A DNA stretch of 64,000 nucleotides, taken from the NCBI RefSeq assembly GCF_017639205.1, contig NZ_CP071139.1, positions 4,160,001 to 4,224,000 of the forward strand, written 5' to 3'. Position numbers and translations under genes: made by a program. Source of the stretch: Streptomyces nojiriensis (GTDB lineage Bacteria > Actinomycetota > Actinomycetes > Streptomycetales > Streptomycetaceae). Below, one piece after another: positions 14,440-22,851 of this stretch (position 1 is its first letter; the number at the start of each line of letters is the position of its first letter). A model generated the notes under the pieces. That model did not search any database and was not told the DNA's origin. It worked only from the letters and a program-made list of their open reading frames with translations.

Positions 14440-15212
14440 CCGTGCGGGTGGACCGGGACAAGGAGACCGGTGTCGCCGTCGTCACCCTGGACCGCGAGCA
14501 CCGGCACAACGCCGTCGACCTGGAGACCGCCGCCGAACTGAGCGAGGTGTGGCGGGAGTTCCGGTTCGCCGGGGAGGTACGGGCGGTGGTGCTGACGGGC
14601 GCCGGGGCGGCCGCCTTCTGCACCGGCATCGACCGCGGCGTCGACGTGCCGCAGCCCGCCTCCCCCTACTCGGCCGACGACCCGCTGATCGCCATCGGCC
14701 CGAAGTCGTGCGACCTGTGGAAGCCGGTCGTCGCCGCCGTCAACGGCATGGCCTGCGGCGGCGCCTTCTACCTGCTGGGCGAGGCGGAGTTCCTGATCGC
14801 CTCCGAGACCGCCACCTTCTTCGACCCGCACACCGCCTACGGGATGGTCAGCGCCTACGAGGCCGTCTACATGGCGCAGCGGATGCCCTTCGGGGAGGCG
14901 GCCCGGATGTCCCTCATGGGCACCGCCGAGCGGCTCTCCGCGCGCCGGGCCCACGCGATCGGACTGGTCTCGGAACTGACCGCACCCGACGAGCTGCTCC
15001 CGGCGGCCCTCCGGGCGGCGCAGACCCTGGCCGGCTTCCCCACGGAGGCGGTACAGGGCACCGTACGGGCCCTCTGGTCGGCGAAACAGGCCGCGCTCCA
15101 GCAGGCGCTGGCACAGGCTCCGGCGCTGATCGCGCTGGGGAACCTGGCACCGGAGCGGCAGGCGGAGCTGTTCGCCTCGCGGCGGCCCGGCACGGAGTTC
15201 AGGCTGCGCTGA
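14436..15212 (+). CDS. Enoyl-CoA hydratase / isomerase family protein
   Basis: This 258-residue crotonase-fold protein adds water to an unsaturated acyl-CoA or isomerises its double bond. The oxyanion-hole segments are visible as AAAFCTGIDRG (about 64-74) and AVNGMACGGAFYLLGEAE (about 101-118). The first catalytic Glu of classical hydratases is replaced in the second block (MVSAYEAVYMAQ), so the reaction may be atypical. Its ATG overlaps the DUF35 stop. In the operon with Ltp2 and DUF35 it would supply the 3-hydroxyacyl-CoA that the aldolase cleaves. Confidence 0.82.
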   Translation: MTVRVDRDKETGVAVVTLDREHRHNAVDLETAAELSEVWREFRFAGEVRAVVLTGAGAAAFCTGIDRGVDVPQPASPYSADDPLIAIGPKSCDLWKPVVAAVNGMACGGAFYLLGEAEFLIASETATFFDPHTAYGMVSAYEAVYMAQRMPFGEAARMSLMGTAERLSARRAHAIGLVSELTAPDELLPAALRAAQTLAGFPTEAVQGTVRALWSAKQAALQQALAQAPALIALGNLAPERQAELFASRRPGTEFRLR

Positions 15213-15332
15213 CGGGCAGGCCTGACCGACAAGACACCCCATGAGCTCGCGCGTCGGGGGTCGACCCGACGTGCGGGCCGCGCGGGCCGGGCGTAGCGTC
15301 GGCACCGGGACCCCTACCTCGGAGGGCCGGGC

Positions 15333-15791
15333 ATGTTCCGCAACGTCCTCGGCTCGCTGATGGGTCTCGCCGGAGCGGCGGCCGCCGTCTGGAGCCCCTT
15401 CCGTGCCTGGTACGACGGCCGTCACGGACGCGACTACGGCGTCCAGGAGCTCTTCACCTCCGCCGGGATCACCGGCCACACGCCCACCCTGCTGGCCTCG
15501 ATCCTGCTCCCCTACCTCTTCGCCGCCGTCCTCACCCTGTGCGCGGTCCTGCTCCGCTCGCGGCTGCTGATGGCGCTGGCGGGGGTGGTCGTACTCGGCT
15601 TCACGATCCTGTGGACGGTCCGCCAGGGCCAGGCCGCCGGAAGCCTGACCGTGGGCGGCGACGGGCACGGCCTCGGTGACGGACTCGCCAACGCCTTCGG
15701 CGCGGGTGCGCTGATCCTCCTGGGCTCCCTGGTGATGAGCGGCCACCCCACCCGCCCCACCCGTCCGCTCCCCCCGCCGACGCCCGCCTGA
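15333..15791 (+). CDS. Small integral membrane protein, function unknown
   Basis: The protein has 152 residues with four predicted helices at about residues 5-20, 51-75, 79-96 and 118-137, and a Pro-rich tail. GGAGG-type Shine-Dalgarno sequence lies about eight bases before the ATG. No known domain is recognised. It sits between the Ltp2 operon and the cyclophilin gene and has its own upstream region of about 120 bp. Confidence 0.7.
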   Translation: MFRNVLGSLMGLAGAAAAVWSPFRAWYDGRHGRDYGVQELFTSAGITGHTPTLLASILLPYLFAAVLTLCAVLLRSRLLMALAGVVVLGFTILWTVRQGQAAGSLTVGGDGHGLGDGLANAFGAGALILLGSLVMSGHPTRPTRPLPPPTPA

Positions 15792-15825
15792 TCCCACGGC
15801 CGGGCCGGGCCCCGGAAACGGCGGC

Positions 15826-15854
15826 GGCCCCGGCCCCCGGGTGGGGGCGGGGCC
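15826..15854. terminator. Hairpin between convergent genes
   Basis: GGCCCCGGCCCCC (15826-15838) pairs with GGGGGCGGGGCC (15843-15854) with one bulged base and a short loop, between the membrane-protein and cyclophilin genes. Confidence 0.5.
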
Positions 15855-15880
15855 GACCGGCCGGTCAGGCGGGGTGGGGA

Positions 15881-16378
15881 TCAGGCGGCGTCGACGACGC
15901 CGGACGCCGCGATCTCGACCTTGCCCTTGGGGGCGCCGGACTGGGAGCCCAGGGCCTCGATCTGGTCCACGAGCTCCTGGCCCGAGACGACCTCGCCGAA
16001 GACGACGTGCTTGCCGTCGAGCCACGAGGTGACGACGGTGGTGATGAAGAACTGCGAGCCGTTGGTGTTGCGGCCGGCGTTCGCCATCGACAGCAGGTAC
16101 GGGCGGTCGTGCTTCAGCTGGAAGTTCTCGTCCTCGAACTTCTCGCCGTAGATGGACTTGCCGCCGGTGCCGTTGTGGTTGGTGAAGTCACCACCCTGCA
16201 GCATGAACTGGGGGATGACGCGGTGGAAGCCCGAGCCGGCGTAGCCGTAGCCGTTCTGGCCGGTGGCCAGCTCACGGAAGTTGCGCGCCGTCTTCGGGAC
16301 GACGTCGTCGAAGAGGTTGAAGACGATGCGGCCGGCGGGGGCGCCGTTGATGGTGATGTCGAAGTAGACGTTGCTCAT
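15881..16378 (-). CDS. Cyclophilin-type peptidyl-prolyl cis-trans isomerase
   Basis: This 165-residue cytoplasmic single-domain cyclophilin catalyses proline isomerisation during folding. The hallmark blocks are present: FDDVVPKTARNFRELATG, FHRVIPQFMLQGGDFTNHNG (active-site Arg, Phe, Gln), GSQFFITT and WLDGKHVVFGEV (Trp/His). The length is typical. I placed the start at ATG 16378 (MSNVYFDI); an alternative in-frame ATG lies three codons upstream. It follows afsK in the same orientation after 68 bp and may be in the same transcript. Confidence 0.92.
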   Translation of the reverse strand: MSNVYFDITINGAPAGRIVFNLFDDVVPKTARNFRELATGQNGYGYAGSGFHRVIPQFMLQGGDFTNHNGTGGKSIYGEKFEDENFQLKHDRPYLLSMANAGRNTNGSQFFITTVVTSWLDGKHVVFGEVVSGQELVDQIEALGSQSGAPKGKVEIAASGVVDAA

Positions 16379-16446
16379 GGGGTCCATCCTGTCACTCCCG
16401 GTGCGGTGCGCTACCCGGCGGGGCCGCAGCCCCGCCTCCGGGCAGG

Positions 16447-18849
16447 TCAACCGCTCGTACGGGTGCCCGTACCCTTCGCCGCGTCCAGGGCGTACACGCA
16501 GCGGTCCTTGCTGCATGCGTAGACCACGCCCGCCTCCGCCACCGGGGCGCCCGTGATCTCGCCGCCCGTGGCCAGCTTCCAGCGCAGCTGGCCGCCCGCC
16601 GCGTCCAGCGTGTACAGGCAGTGGTCGGCCGAACCGAAGTGCACCCGGCCGTCCGCGACCGCCGGCAGACCGGTGATCTCGCCGCCCGCCGCGAACCGCC
16701 ACTTCGGGGTGCCGGTGACCGCGTCGAGCGTGTACAGGGCACTGCCCGCGCCCAGGTGGACGTTGCCGTTCGCGACCACCACCGGGTCCGGGGACTGCCG
16801 TCCCTCCGTCGCGATCCGCCAGCGGTCCTGGCCGGTGGCCGCGTCGAGGGCGTAGACGGTGCCCAGGTAGTCGACGAGGTAGACCCCGCCGCCCGTGACG
16901 GCCGCGCCCGGCGCGAAGGCCGGGGGTGCCAGGAAGACCGCGGGGGCCTCGAAGTGCCAGCGGACCCGGCCCGAGGCCCGGTCCACCGAGATGACCCGGG
17001 TGCCGGCCGCGACGTACACGTTGCCGTCGGGGGCCGGAGTGACGCGCACGGGCACGTTCCCGCAGGAGGCCGCGTCACCGATCGGATAGGACCAGGACTC
17101 GCGGCCGGTGCGGGCGTCCAGGGCGCGCAGCCGGGCGTCCTGCCAGACGTACACCGTGCCGTCGTGGAGGACGGGGGCCGCCTCCGGGGTCTCGAAGTCG
17201 CTCTGCGCGCCGGTCAGCTCCCACAGCTTGTGGCCGCCCGAGGCCTCCCGGCCCTGTACGCCGCCGCCGCGGGTGGCGGTGACGACCGTGCCGCGCTCGG
17301 CGCGCAGCGCGTACACCCAGGCGTCGGTGGACAGCCGCCACCGCTCGGAGCCGTCGCCGGCGTCGAGCGCGTACAGGGAGGGGCCGTCGGAGGCGTGGAT
17401 CCGGCCGTCGGCGACCGCCATGGACCAGGCGACGTCGCGGGTCTTGAACTGGCGGCGGCCGCTCGCCACGTCCAGGGCGTGGACCTCGAAGGAGGTCACG
17501 TACAGCAGGTTCCCGGCAACGGTCGGCGTGCCCCAGACCTCGTTGGACATGCGGAAGCGCCACGGCCGCCAGCGGCCGCTGTCCGGGGCCGGACCGGGGC
17601 TCGGTACGGGCTGCACCGCCGAGGGGGTGGCCACCGACCCGCCGGGCGGGCGGATCCAGCCGGTCGCCGAGTCCGCGGCTGCGGAGGAGGCGTGCGCGGC
17701 CGGGGCCGCGGCGGTCGCGCGCGGCCCGGGACCGATCGGCACCGGCGAGCCGCCCAGGCGCACCGGCTCGCCCGAGGGCACCGGGGACATCGGCGGGTGG
17801 TGCGGGCGCTGCGGGACGGCCTGGCCGGTACGCGGGTCCACCCAGGAGTCGGCCCCGCGCGGGCGGCGGTGCGTGACGGCCTCGGCGGCCGACCCGCGGC
17901 CCCCGGAGGCCGGTCCGGGCGCCGGCACCGCGGGAAGGGGCGCGGGCGGCGTACGGTGCCCCGCGCGCCGGGCCTCGATCATCGCGACGGCCCGGGCGGG
18001 CAGCCACGCCGAGGCGGTGCCGCTGTCGTCGCCGCCGTCGAACAGGTGCGGGGCGAGCTGCGCCTGCAGGTCGGCCGGGGTGGGCCGGAGCGTGGCGTCC
18101 ATCTGCATGCAGGAGTCGATCAGCGGCCGCAGCTCGGCCGGGAGACCCTCCAGGTTGGGGCCCTCGCGCAGCAGCATGAAGACCGTCTCCACCGGATTCG
18201 CCCCGTGGTACGGCGGGTGCCCGGTCGCGGCGAAGACGAGGGTGGAGCCGAGCGAGAAGACGTCGCTGGCGCCCTTGACGCTGCGCGAGTCCTTGGCCTG
18301 CTCGGGCGACATGTAGGCGGGGGTGCCGACGGCGACGTTCGTCATGGTCAGACGGGTGTTGGAGACCCCGCTCGCGATACCGAAGTCGATCACGCGCGGG
18401 CCGTCCTCGACGACGAGCACGTTGGACGGCTTCAGGTCGCGGTGGACCAGGCCGGCGCCGTGGATGGACTGCAGGGCCTCGGCGATACCGGCCGCGAGCC
18501 ACCGTACGGCCTGGGCGGGCATGGGCCCGCACTCGTTGACGATCTCCTCCAGGGAGGGCGCCGGGACGTAGGCGGTCGCCAGCCACGGCACGGCGGCGCG
18601 CGGGTCGGCGTCGACCACGGCCGCGGTGTAGAAGCCGGACACCGCGCGGGCCGCCTCCACCTCGCGGGTGAAGCGGACCCGGAAGAGCTGGTCCTCGGCG
18701 AGCTCGGTGCGCACCGTCTTGATCGCGACCCGCCGTCCGGACGCGGACCGCGCGAGATAGACCAGCCCCATGCCGCCGGCGCCGAGCCGTCCCAGCACCT
18801 CGAAGGGGCCGATCCGTCTCGGGTCGTGCTGCGTCAGCTGCTCCACCAC
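16447..18849 (-). CDS. afsK: AfsK serine/threonine protein kinase with C-terminal beta-propeller
   Basis: The protein has 800 residues. The N-terminal Hanks-type kinase has GRLGAGGMG (about 20-28), the ATP lysine in VAIK (K44), HRDLKPSN, DFGIAS and a GTPAYMSPEQ activation region. A Pro/Ala/Ser-rich linker (about 290-415) leads to eight or so PQQ-type propeller repeats (for example LYALDAGDGSERWRL and LYTLDAVTGTPKWRF). Length, start (VVEQLTQHDPRRIGPF) and repeats match Streptomyces AfsK, the membrane-associated kinase that phosphorylates AfsR and responds to S-adenosylmethionine and KbpA. The GTG at 18849 was chosen because GGAGG lies four bases upstream. Here afsK lies 6 kb from afsS, with catabolic genes between them. 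Confidence 0.93.
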   Translation of the reverse strand: MVEQLTQHDPRRIGPFEVLGRLGAGGMGLVYLARSASGRRVAIKTVRTELAEDQLFRVRFTREVEAARAVSGFYTAAVVDADPRAAVPWLATAYVPAPSLEEIVNECGPMPAQAVRWLAAGIAEALQSIHGAGLVHRDLKPSNVLVVEDGPRVIDFGIASGVSNTRLTMTNVAVGTPAYMSPEQAKDSRSVKGASDVFSLGSTLVFAATGHPPYHGANPVETVFMLLREGPNLEGLPAELRPLIDSCMQMDATLRPTPADLQAQLAPHLFDGGDDSGTASAWLPARAVAMIEARRAGHRTPPAPLPAVPAPGPASGGRGSAAEAVTHRRPRGADSWVDPRTGQAVPQRPHHPPMSPVPSGEPVRLGGSPVPIGPGPRATAAAPAAHASSAAADSATGWIRPPGGSVATPSAVQPVPSPGPAPDSGRWRPWRFRMSNEVWGTPTVAGNLLYVTSFEVHALDVASGRRQFKTRDVAWSMAVADGRIHASDGPSLYALDAGDGSERWRLSTDAWVYALRAERGTVVTATRGGGVQGREASGGHKLWELTGAQSDFETPEAAPVLHDGTVYVWQDARLRALDARTGRESWSYPIGDAASCGNVPVRVTPAPDGNVYVAAGTRVISVDRASGRVRWHFEAPAVFLAPPAFAPGAAVTGGGVYLVDYLGTVYALDAATGQDRWRIATEGRQSPDPVVVANGNVHLGAGSALYTLDAVTGTPKWRFAAGGEITGLPAVADGRVHFGSADHCLYTLDAAGGQLRWKLATGGEITGAPVAEAGVVYACSKDRCVYALDAAKGTGTRTSG

Positions 18850-19121
18850 TCGCCTCCACACCTCCCCGTACGGGCCACTCAGCGGGCCCGCATCCACCGG
18901 CACGGGGCCCTGCCCCGTGCAGCGTCTCACTCCGGGCGCCGCCCGGGTCGAGCAACCCCGATTCTGTCAGGCCCGGACCCGGTCCGGCCCCGGCACGTCG
19001 AGCGGGGTGGTGTGATCTGCTCGGCGATCCTTCCGGGACCGGGGCGCTACGGACGGGATACGGGCGGAATGCGGGCCCCGCTGCCCGGTGGGCGGGGGCT
19101 GCGCGTCGGGCCTGCGTCCGG

Positions 19122-19916
19122 CTACGCGTCCGGCTTCGTGCGGGGTTCCGAGAGCAGCCCGAAGACCGCCCCCTGGTTGTCGGCGACGACCGCGATCCGC
19201 CCGTAGGGGGTGTCGAAGGGATCGGCGGTGACCCGGCCGCCGAGCCGCTGCACCATGGCGACCGACTGGTCGCAGTCCGGTACGGCGAAGTAGGCCAGGA
19301 AGTGCGCGGGCATGGCCTCGGGGAAGGCGTCCGTGATCAGGCTGCGGCCGAGGACGGCGGTGTTTGTGCCGGGCGCGGTCCCGGGCGGCGACCAGATGCG
19401 GTACTCGACGCCGGCGTCGTCCTGGTCCTGCGGGACGTAGCCGAAGACCTTGGCGTAGAAGACGTCGACGGCGTCGCGGGCGCGTGTGTAGACCTCGCTC
19501 CAGCAGTACGTGTACGGCTCCCCCTGGGCGTCGAAGCCGTGGTGGGTGCCGGGCTGCCACAGGCCGAAGACGGCGCCGCCGGGGTCGGCGGCCATCGCGG
19601 CGGTGCCGTACGGGCCGACCGGCATCGGGTCCATCACCATCTGGCCGCCGGCGGCGCGGATGCGCTGGGCGCAGGCGTAGGCGTCGGTGGTGTAGAGGTA
19701 GATCCCCCAGACGGTGGGCATGCGGCCGTCGGGTTTGGGGGCGAGGGCGGCGACGTTGCGGCCACGGCTGTAGGCCTGGGTGTAGTGGCCGTACTCGGCG
19801 CCCGCACCCTCGGCGAAGGTCCACCCGAAGAGCTCACCGTAGAAGCGCTTGCCCGCCTCGACGTCCGGAAGCGAGGCGTCCACCCAGCAGGGTGCGCCTT
19901 CCGCGAATGCGGCCAT
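19122..19916 (-). CDS. Tandem VOC (glyoxalase-fold) protein, paralog 1
   Basis: This 264-residue protein contains two vicinal-oxygen-chelate modules, about residues 8-122 (CWVDASLPDVEAGKRFYGEL start) and 138-258 (YCWSEVYTRARDAVDVFYAK start). It is of the actinobacterial CFP-30/27-kDa antigen type. The enzymatic role is unknown; such proteins are proposed glyoxalases or dioxygenases. The first-module metal ligands are not complete by inspection. A second gene of the same architecture lies at 31545-32330. It is upstream of afsK in the same orientation, with 272 bp between them. Confidence 0.82.
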   Translation of the reverse strand: MAAFAEGAPCWVDASLPDVEAGKRFYGELFGWTFAEGAGAEYGHYTQAYSRGRNVAALAPKPDGRMPTVWGIYLYTTDAYACAQRIRAAGGQMVMDPMPVGPYGTAAMAADPGGAVFGLWQPGTHHGFDAQGEPYTYCWSEVYTRARDAVDVFYAKVFGYVPQDQDDAGVEYRIWSPPGTAPGTNTAVLGRSLITDAFPEAMPAHFLAYFAVPDCDQSVAMVQRLGGRVTADPFDTPYGRIAVVADNQGAVFGLLSEPRTKPDA

Positions 19917-20235
19917 GGGCCCGTTTCCTTCCGTTGTGCGGGGGTGTGTACCCTCCCAACCCTCTCAGCCATGATCCGTCCGAAAACTTGTCCACAGCCT
20001 GTTGATAAGACTATTCGGGGGAAACCTTGCGGAACCGGACGACACGCCCGGGCCCGGGCGCGGGGCGCGGGCAGCACGCGGACACGGCCCGGCCGGGGGC
20101 GCGCGGGAGCCGATTTCCGTCCGGAATGCGCCCACCCGGCGGCCCGGGAACGCCTTCGGCCCAGGCCAGGGACCCCGTAACCCCATTTGCAGGCGGCCGA
20201 ATAGCGCGCCGATCCCCCCTCGGTAAGCTGACGGC
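19917..20235. other. 319-bp divergent intergenic region with a DnaA-box-like site
   Basis: The region separates the VOC gene (leftward) from the TetR gene (rightward) and must contain both promoters. The only distinct element is TTGTCCACA at 19988-19996, identical to the preferred Streptomyces DnaA box, followed by GCCTGTTGATAAGACTATTC, which is unusually A/T-rich for this genome. No coding region is credible here. Confidence 0.5.
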
Positions 20236-20242
20236 ATGACAG
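20228..20242. promoter_or_regulatory. Degenerate regulon half-site across the TetR start codon
   Basis: CTGACGGCATGACAG keeps the left arm of the catabolic operator exactly and 4 of 6 bases of the right arm. The ATG of the TetR gene (20236) lies in its centre. It could allow weak autoregulation but may be coincidence. Confidence 0.3.
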
Positions 20243-20883
20243 GACAAGTACGCACCGTCGACGGGCGTGTCGCCGGCCGGCGCGGCCAGGCGACGCGGCA
20301 GAAGCTGCTCGACTGCCTCAGCGAGATGCTCAGCTCCTCGCCGTACCGCGACGTCAAAGTGATCGACGTCGCCCGCAAGGCCGGTACCTCCCCCGCGACC
20401 TTCTACCAGTACTTCCCGGACGTCGAGGGCGCCGTCCTGGAGATCGCCGAACAAATGGCCACCGAGGGCGCGCAGTTGACGTCGCTCGTCGAGGGCCGGA
20501 CCTGGGTCGGCAAGTCAGGGTGGGCCGCCGCCGAGGAACTCGTCGAGGGCTTCCTGGAGTTCTGGCGCCGCAACGACGCGATCCTGCGGGTCGTCGACCT
20601 CGGCGCGGCCGAGGGCGACAAGCGCTTCTACAAGATCCGCATGAAGATCCTGAACTCGGTCACCAACTCCCTCACCGAATCGATGAAGGAGCTCCAGGCC
20701 AAGGGCAAGGTCGACAAGGACATCAGCCCCGCGGCGATGGCCGGTTCACTGGTCGCGATGCTGGCCGCGGTCGCCTCGCACCAGAAGGGCTTCCAGACCT
20801 GGGGCGTCAAGCAGGCCGAGCTCAAGCCGAACCTGGCGCTGCTCGTCCACCTCGGCATCACGGGCAAGAAGCCCACGAAGTAG
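20236..20883 (+). CDS. TetR-family transcriptional regulator, candidate controller of the catabolic regulon
   Basis: The protein has 215 residues. The N-terminal helix-turn-helix is standard: GQATRQKLLDCLSEML, then VIDVARKAGTSPATFYQYFP (about residues 37-56). The ligand-binding half (about 65-215) contains KRFYKIRMKILNSVTNSLTE. It does not resemble KstR or KstR2 as I remember them. The gene lies between afsK and the deazaflavin/ACAD operon, inside the region that carries eleven copies of one palindromic operator, and TetR proteins bind palindromes of that size. That it binds these sites is inference. It could also control neighbouring afsK. Confidence 0.85.
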   Translation: MTGQVRTVDGRVAGRRGQATRQKLLDCLSEMLSSSPYRDVKVIDVARKAGTSPATFYQYFPDVEGAVLEIAEQMATEGAQLTSLVEGRTWVGKSGWAAAEELVEGFLEFWRRNDAILRVVDLGAAEGDKRFYKIRMKILNSVTNSLTESMKELQAKGKVDKDISPAAMAGSLVAMLAAVASHQKGFQTWGVKQAELKPNLALLVHLGITGKKPTK

Positions 20884-20939
20884 CGGCGGACCCCCGGACG
20901 CCCTCCAGGGGCCCGCCGACCACGCACGATCGCCTGCGA

Positions 20940-21413
20940 TCAGCGACGCTCCAGGCGGAACAACCGGATCTCGCGCTCGATGCGCGCCTGGTACGTCGCA
21001 TACGGCGGCCAGAACCTCAGCACCGCCTGCCACGCCTCCGCGCGTTCCTCACCCGCCAGCAGCCGGGCCCGGACGGGGATGTCCCGGCCTTGCCAACTCA
21101 CGTCCGCGTCCGGGTTCTTGAGCAGATTCCCGGTCCATGCCGGGTGTCCGGGCCGGCCGAAGTTGGACCCGATCAGGATCCACGTCGCCCCGCCGTGCTC
21201 CGGCATGCAGGCCAGCGGGGTCGTGCGCGGCTCACCGGTCCTGGCGCCCTTGGCGGTGAGGATCACGCCCGGCAGCATCTGGGCGCTGAGGATGACCTTG
21301 CCGCGGGTCAGCTTGTGCACCGCCTTGTCCAGGGCGGGGATGAAGTGGGGTGCGATCTTGGCGAAGAGCACGGTCGAGGAGACCTTCTGCATCAGCTTGA
21401 CGCCGGGAGCCAT
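20940..21413 (-). CDS. Deazaflavin (F420)-dependent nitroreductase-family protein (Ddn-like)
   Basis: This 157-residue split-barrel protein has the Ddn/DUF385 pattern: VILTAKGARTGEPRTTPLAC (about residues 48-67), ILIGSNFGRPGHPAWTGNL and a C-terminal FWPPYATYQARIERE. Such proteins use F420H2 or sometimes flavins to reduce unsaturated ketones or enones. Its ATG overlaps the TGA of the upstream acyl-CoA dehydrogenase (TGATG), so the two are translationally coupled and belong to the catabolic set. Confidence 0.85.
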   Translation of the reverse strand: MAPGVKLMQKVSSTVLFAKIAPHFIPALDKAVHKLTRGKVILSAQMLPGVILTAKGARTGEPRTTPLACMPEHGGATWILIGSNFGRPGHPAWTGNLLKNPDADVSWQGRDIPVRARLLAGEERAEAWQAVLRFWPPYATYQARIEREIRLFRLERR

Positions 21414-22720
21414 CAGACGACCACCTTCTCTTGGGCGGGCGGGTACGGGGCCGGGTCCGCGGCCGGGTTCGCGGCCGGGTCCGTGTCCACTGCGGGGTGG
21501 TCCGGCGGCCGCACGGCCGCCGGGTCCGCGAACAGGCCCGCACGGTCGGCGGCGTGCGCCCGCAGCCGGTGGACCGGACCGAACAGCAGCTCGTCGGCCG
21601 CCGCCCGCTTGAAGTAGAGGTGCGCGTCGTGCTCCCAGGTGAAGCCGATGCCGCCGTGCAGCTGGATCGCCTCGCCCGCGGTCACCCGCAGCGCCTCCAG
21701 GGCCTGGGCGAGCGCGAGGCCGCCCTGGTCCGGGTCCCAGGCGGCGTAGTAGGCCGCCGAGCGGGCCGCCTGCACCTGCACGTACAGGTCGGCGAGGCGG
21801 TGCTTGACCGCCTGGAAGGAGCCGATCGCCCGGCCGAACTGCTCGCGCTGGCGTACGTACTCCACCGTGCGGGCCAGCGCCTGACCGGCCGCGCCGACCG
21901 CCTCGGCGGCCAGCACGGCAGCGGCGGTACGCCCGGTGGCGGCGAGCGCGCCGAGCACATCGGCCCCCTCGACTCCGAGCAACTGCGCCGGTACGTCCCG
22001 CAGTTCGATCCTGGCCTGGGGACGGGTCTCGTCGAGGACGGTCTGCCGGGACCGTACGAGCCCCGGCGCGTCCTCCCGTACGAGGAACAGCAGTGTGCGG
22101 CTGCGGGCGAAGCCGCCGGTGTGCGCGGCGACCAGCAGCAGCCCGGCGCTGTGCCCGTCGAGCACCTGGGCGGCCTCCCCGTACAGCCGCCAGCCGCCCC
22201 CGGCGGTGTCGGCACCGGCGCCGGCGCCGGCGCCGGCGGCAACGGCCCGGGCCTGGACGCCGCCCGCGCGGCCGCCGCCGGACCACTGCCCGGAGGCGTC
22301 CTCGCCGGTCAGCGCGAGGGCGGTGGCCAGCGCCGGGCCGCTGACGGCGAGGGCGGCGGTCAGCCCGCCCGTCGCCAGCGGTGGGAGCAGCGCGGAGCGC
22401 TGGGCTTCGGTACCGAGGGCGGCGATCAGGGGCACACACAGCGCGGCGGTGGCCAGCAGCGGCGAGGGCAGCAGCGCCCGGCCCGTCTCCTCGCAGGCCA
22501 GGGCCAGGTCGGCGGGGGCGCAGCCGACACCGCCGTACTCCTCGGCGACGGCGATGCCGGGCAGCCCGAGCTGCCGGGCCAGCTGCTGCCAGAGCTCGCG
22601 GTCGTGTCCGGCGGCGGTGCGGACGGCGGCCTTGACCTCGTCGGGGCCGCAGCGTTTGCCCAGGATCTCGCGCAGGGTACGGCGTATCTCGTCCTGCTCC
22701 GCGGTGAAGGCGGCATCCAT
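21413..22720 (-). CDS. Acyl-CoA dehydrogenase, short HGGIGFTWE-type subunit
   Basis: This 435-residue flavoprotein of the ACAD superfamily has an N-terminal helical domain with LGLPGIAVAEEYGGVG, a divergent middle domain interrupted by a Gly/Ala run encoded by a (GGCGCC)n microsatellite near 22215-22235, and a C-terminal domain with REQFGRAIGSFQAVKH and QLHGGIGFTWEHDAHLYFKR. These last motifs mark the partner subunits of alpha2-beta2 acyl-CoA dehydrogenases such as FadE28-FadE29. The long subunit at 36434 is a possible partner. The Pro-rich tail is unusual. Operator C lies 20 bp upstream and a GGGGAGGAG ribosome site precedes the ATG. Confidence 0.85.
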   Translation of the reverse strand: MDAAFTAEQDEIRRTLREILGKRCGPDEVKAAVRTAAGHDRELWQQLARQLGLPGIAVAEEYGGVGCAPADLALACEETGRALLPSPLLATAALCVPLIAALGTEAQRSALLPPLATGGLTAALAVSGPALATALALTGEDASGQWSGGGRAGGVQARAVAAGAGAGAGADTAGGGWRLYGEAAQVLDGHSAGLLLVAAHTGGFARSRTLLFLVREDAPGLVRSRQTVLDETRPQARIELRDVPAQLLGVEGADVLGALAATGRTAAAVLAAEAVGAAGQALARTVEYVRQREQFGRAIGSFQAVKHRLADLYVQVQAARSAAYYAAWDPDQGGLALAQALEALRVTAGEAIQLHGGIGFTWEHDAHLYFKRAAADELLFGPVHRLRAHAADRAGLFADPAAVRPPDHPAVDTDPAANPAADPAPYPPAQEKVVV

Positions 22721-22740
22721 CGTCGGGCTCCTCCCCGTGT

Positions 22741-22755
22741 CTGACGGGCCGTCAT
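22741..22755. promoter_or_regulatory. Regulon operator site C
   Basis: CTGACGGGCCGTCAT lies 20 bp upstream of the ACAD start. In the minus direction it directly follows a -10-like TAATAT, so a bound repressor would cover the transcription start. Confidence 0.75.
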
Positions 22756-22821
22756 ATTAGGCCCGGCGGAGGCAGATGCACAGGGGGCGGAGGCGGCCGG
22801 TTGTGCGGCGGGGTCTAGCGT

Positions 22822-22836
22822 CTGACACTTCGTCAG
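22822..22836. promoter_or_regulatory. Regulon operator site D
   Basis: CTGACACTTCGTCAG ends 15 bp before the ATG of the thiolase-like gene. It is followed by TATACC, which ends eight bases before that ATG, so the transcript is probably leaderless and the operator lies just upstream of the -10. Confidence 0.75.
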
Positions 22837-22851
22837 ATATACCGTCCCCTC

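Noticed and set aside
16621..19206. An 861-codon plus-strand open frame across afsK
   Set aside because: It is the antisense of a fully recognisable AfsK kinase-propeller protein and has no codon-usage or domain support.
19981..20020. Replication origin
   Set aside because: Only one DnaA-box nonamer is present; oriC has many clustered boxes next to dnaA-dnaN, which are absent here.
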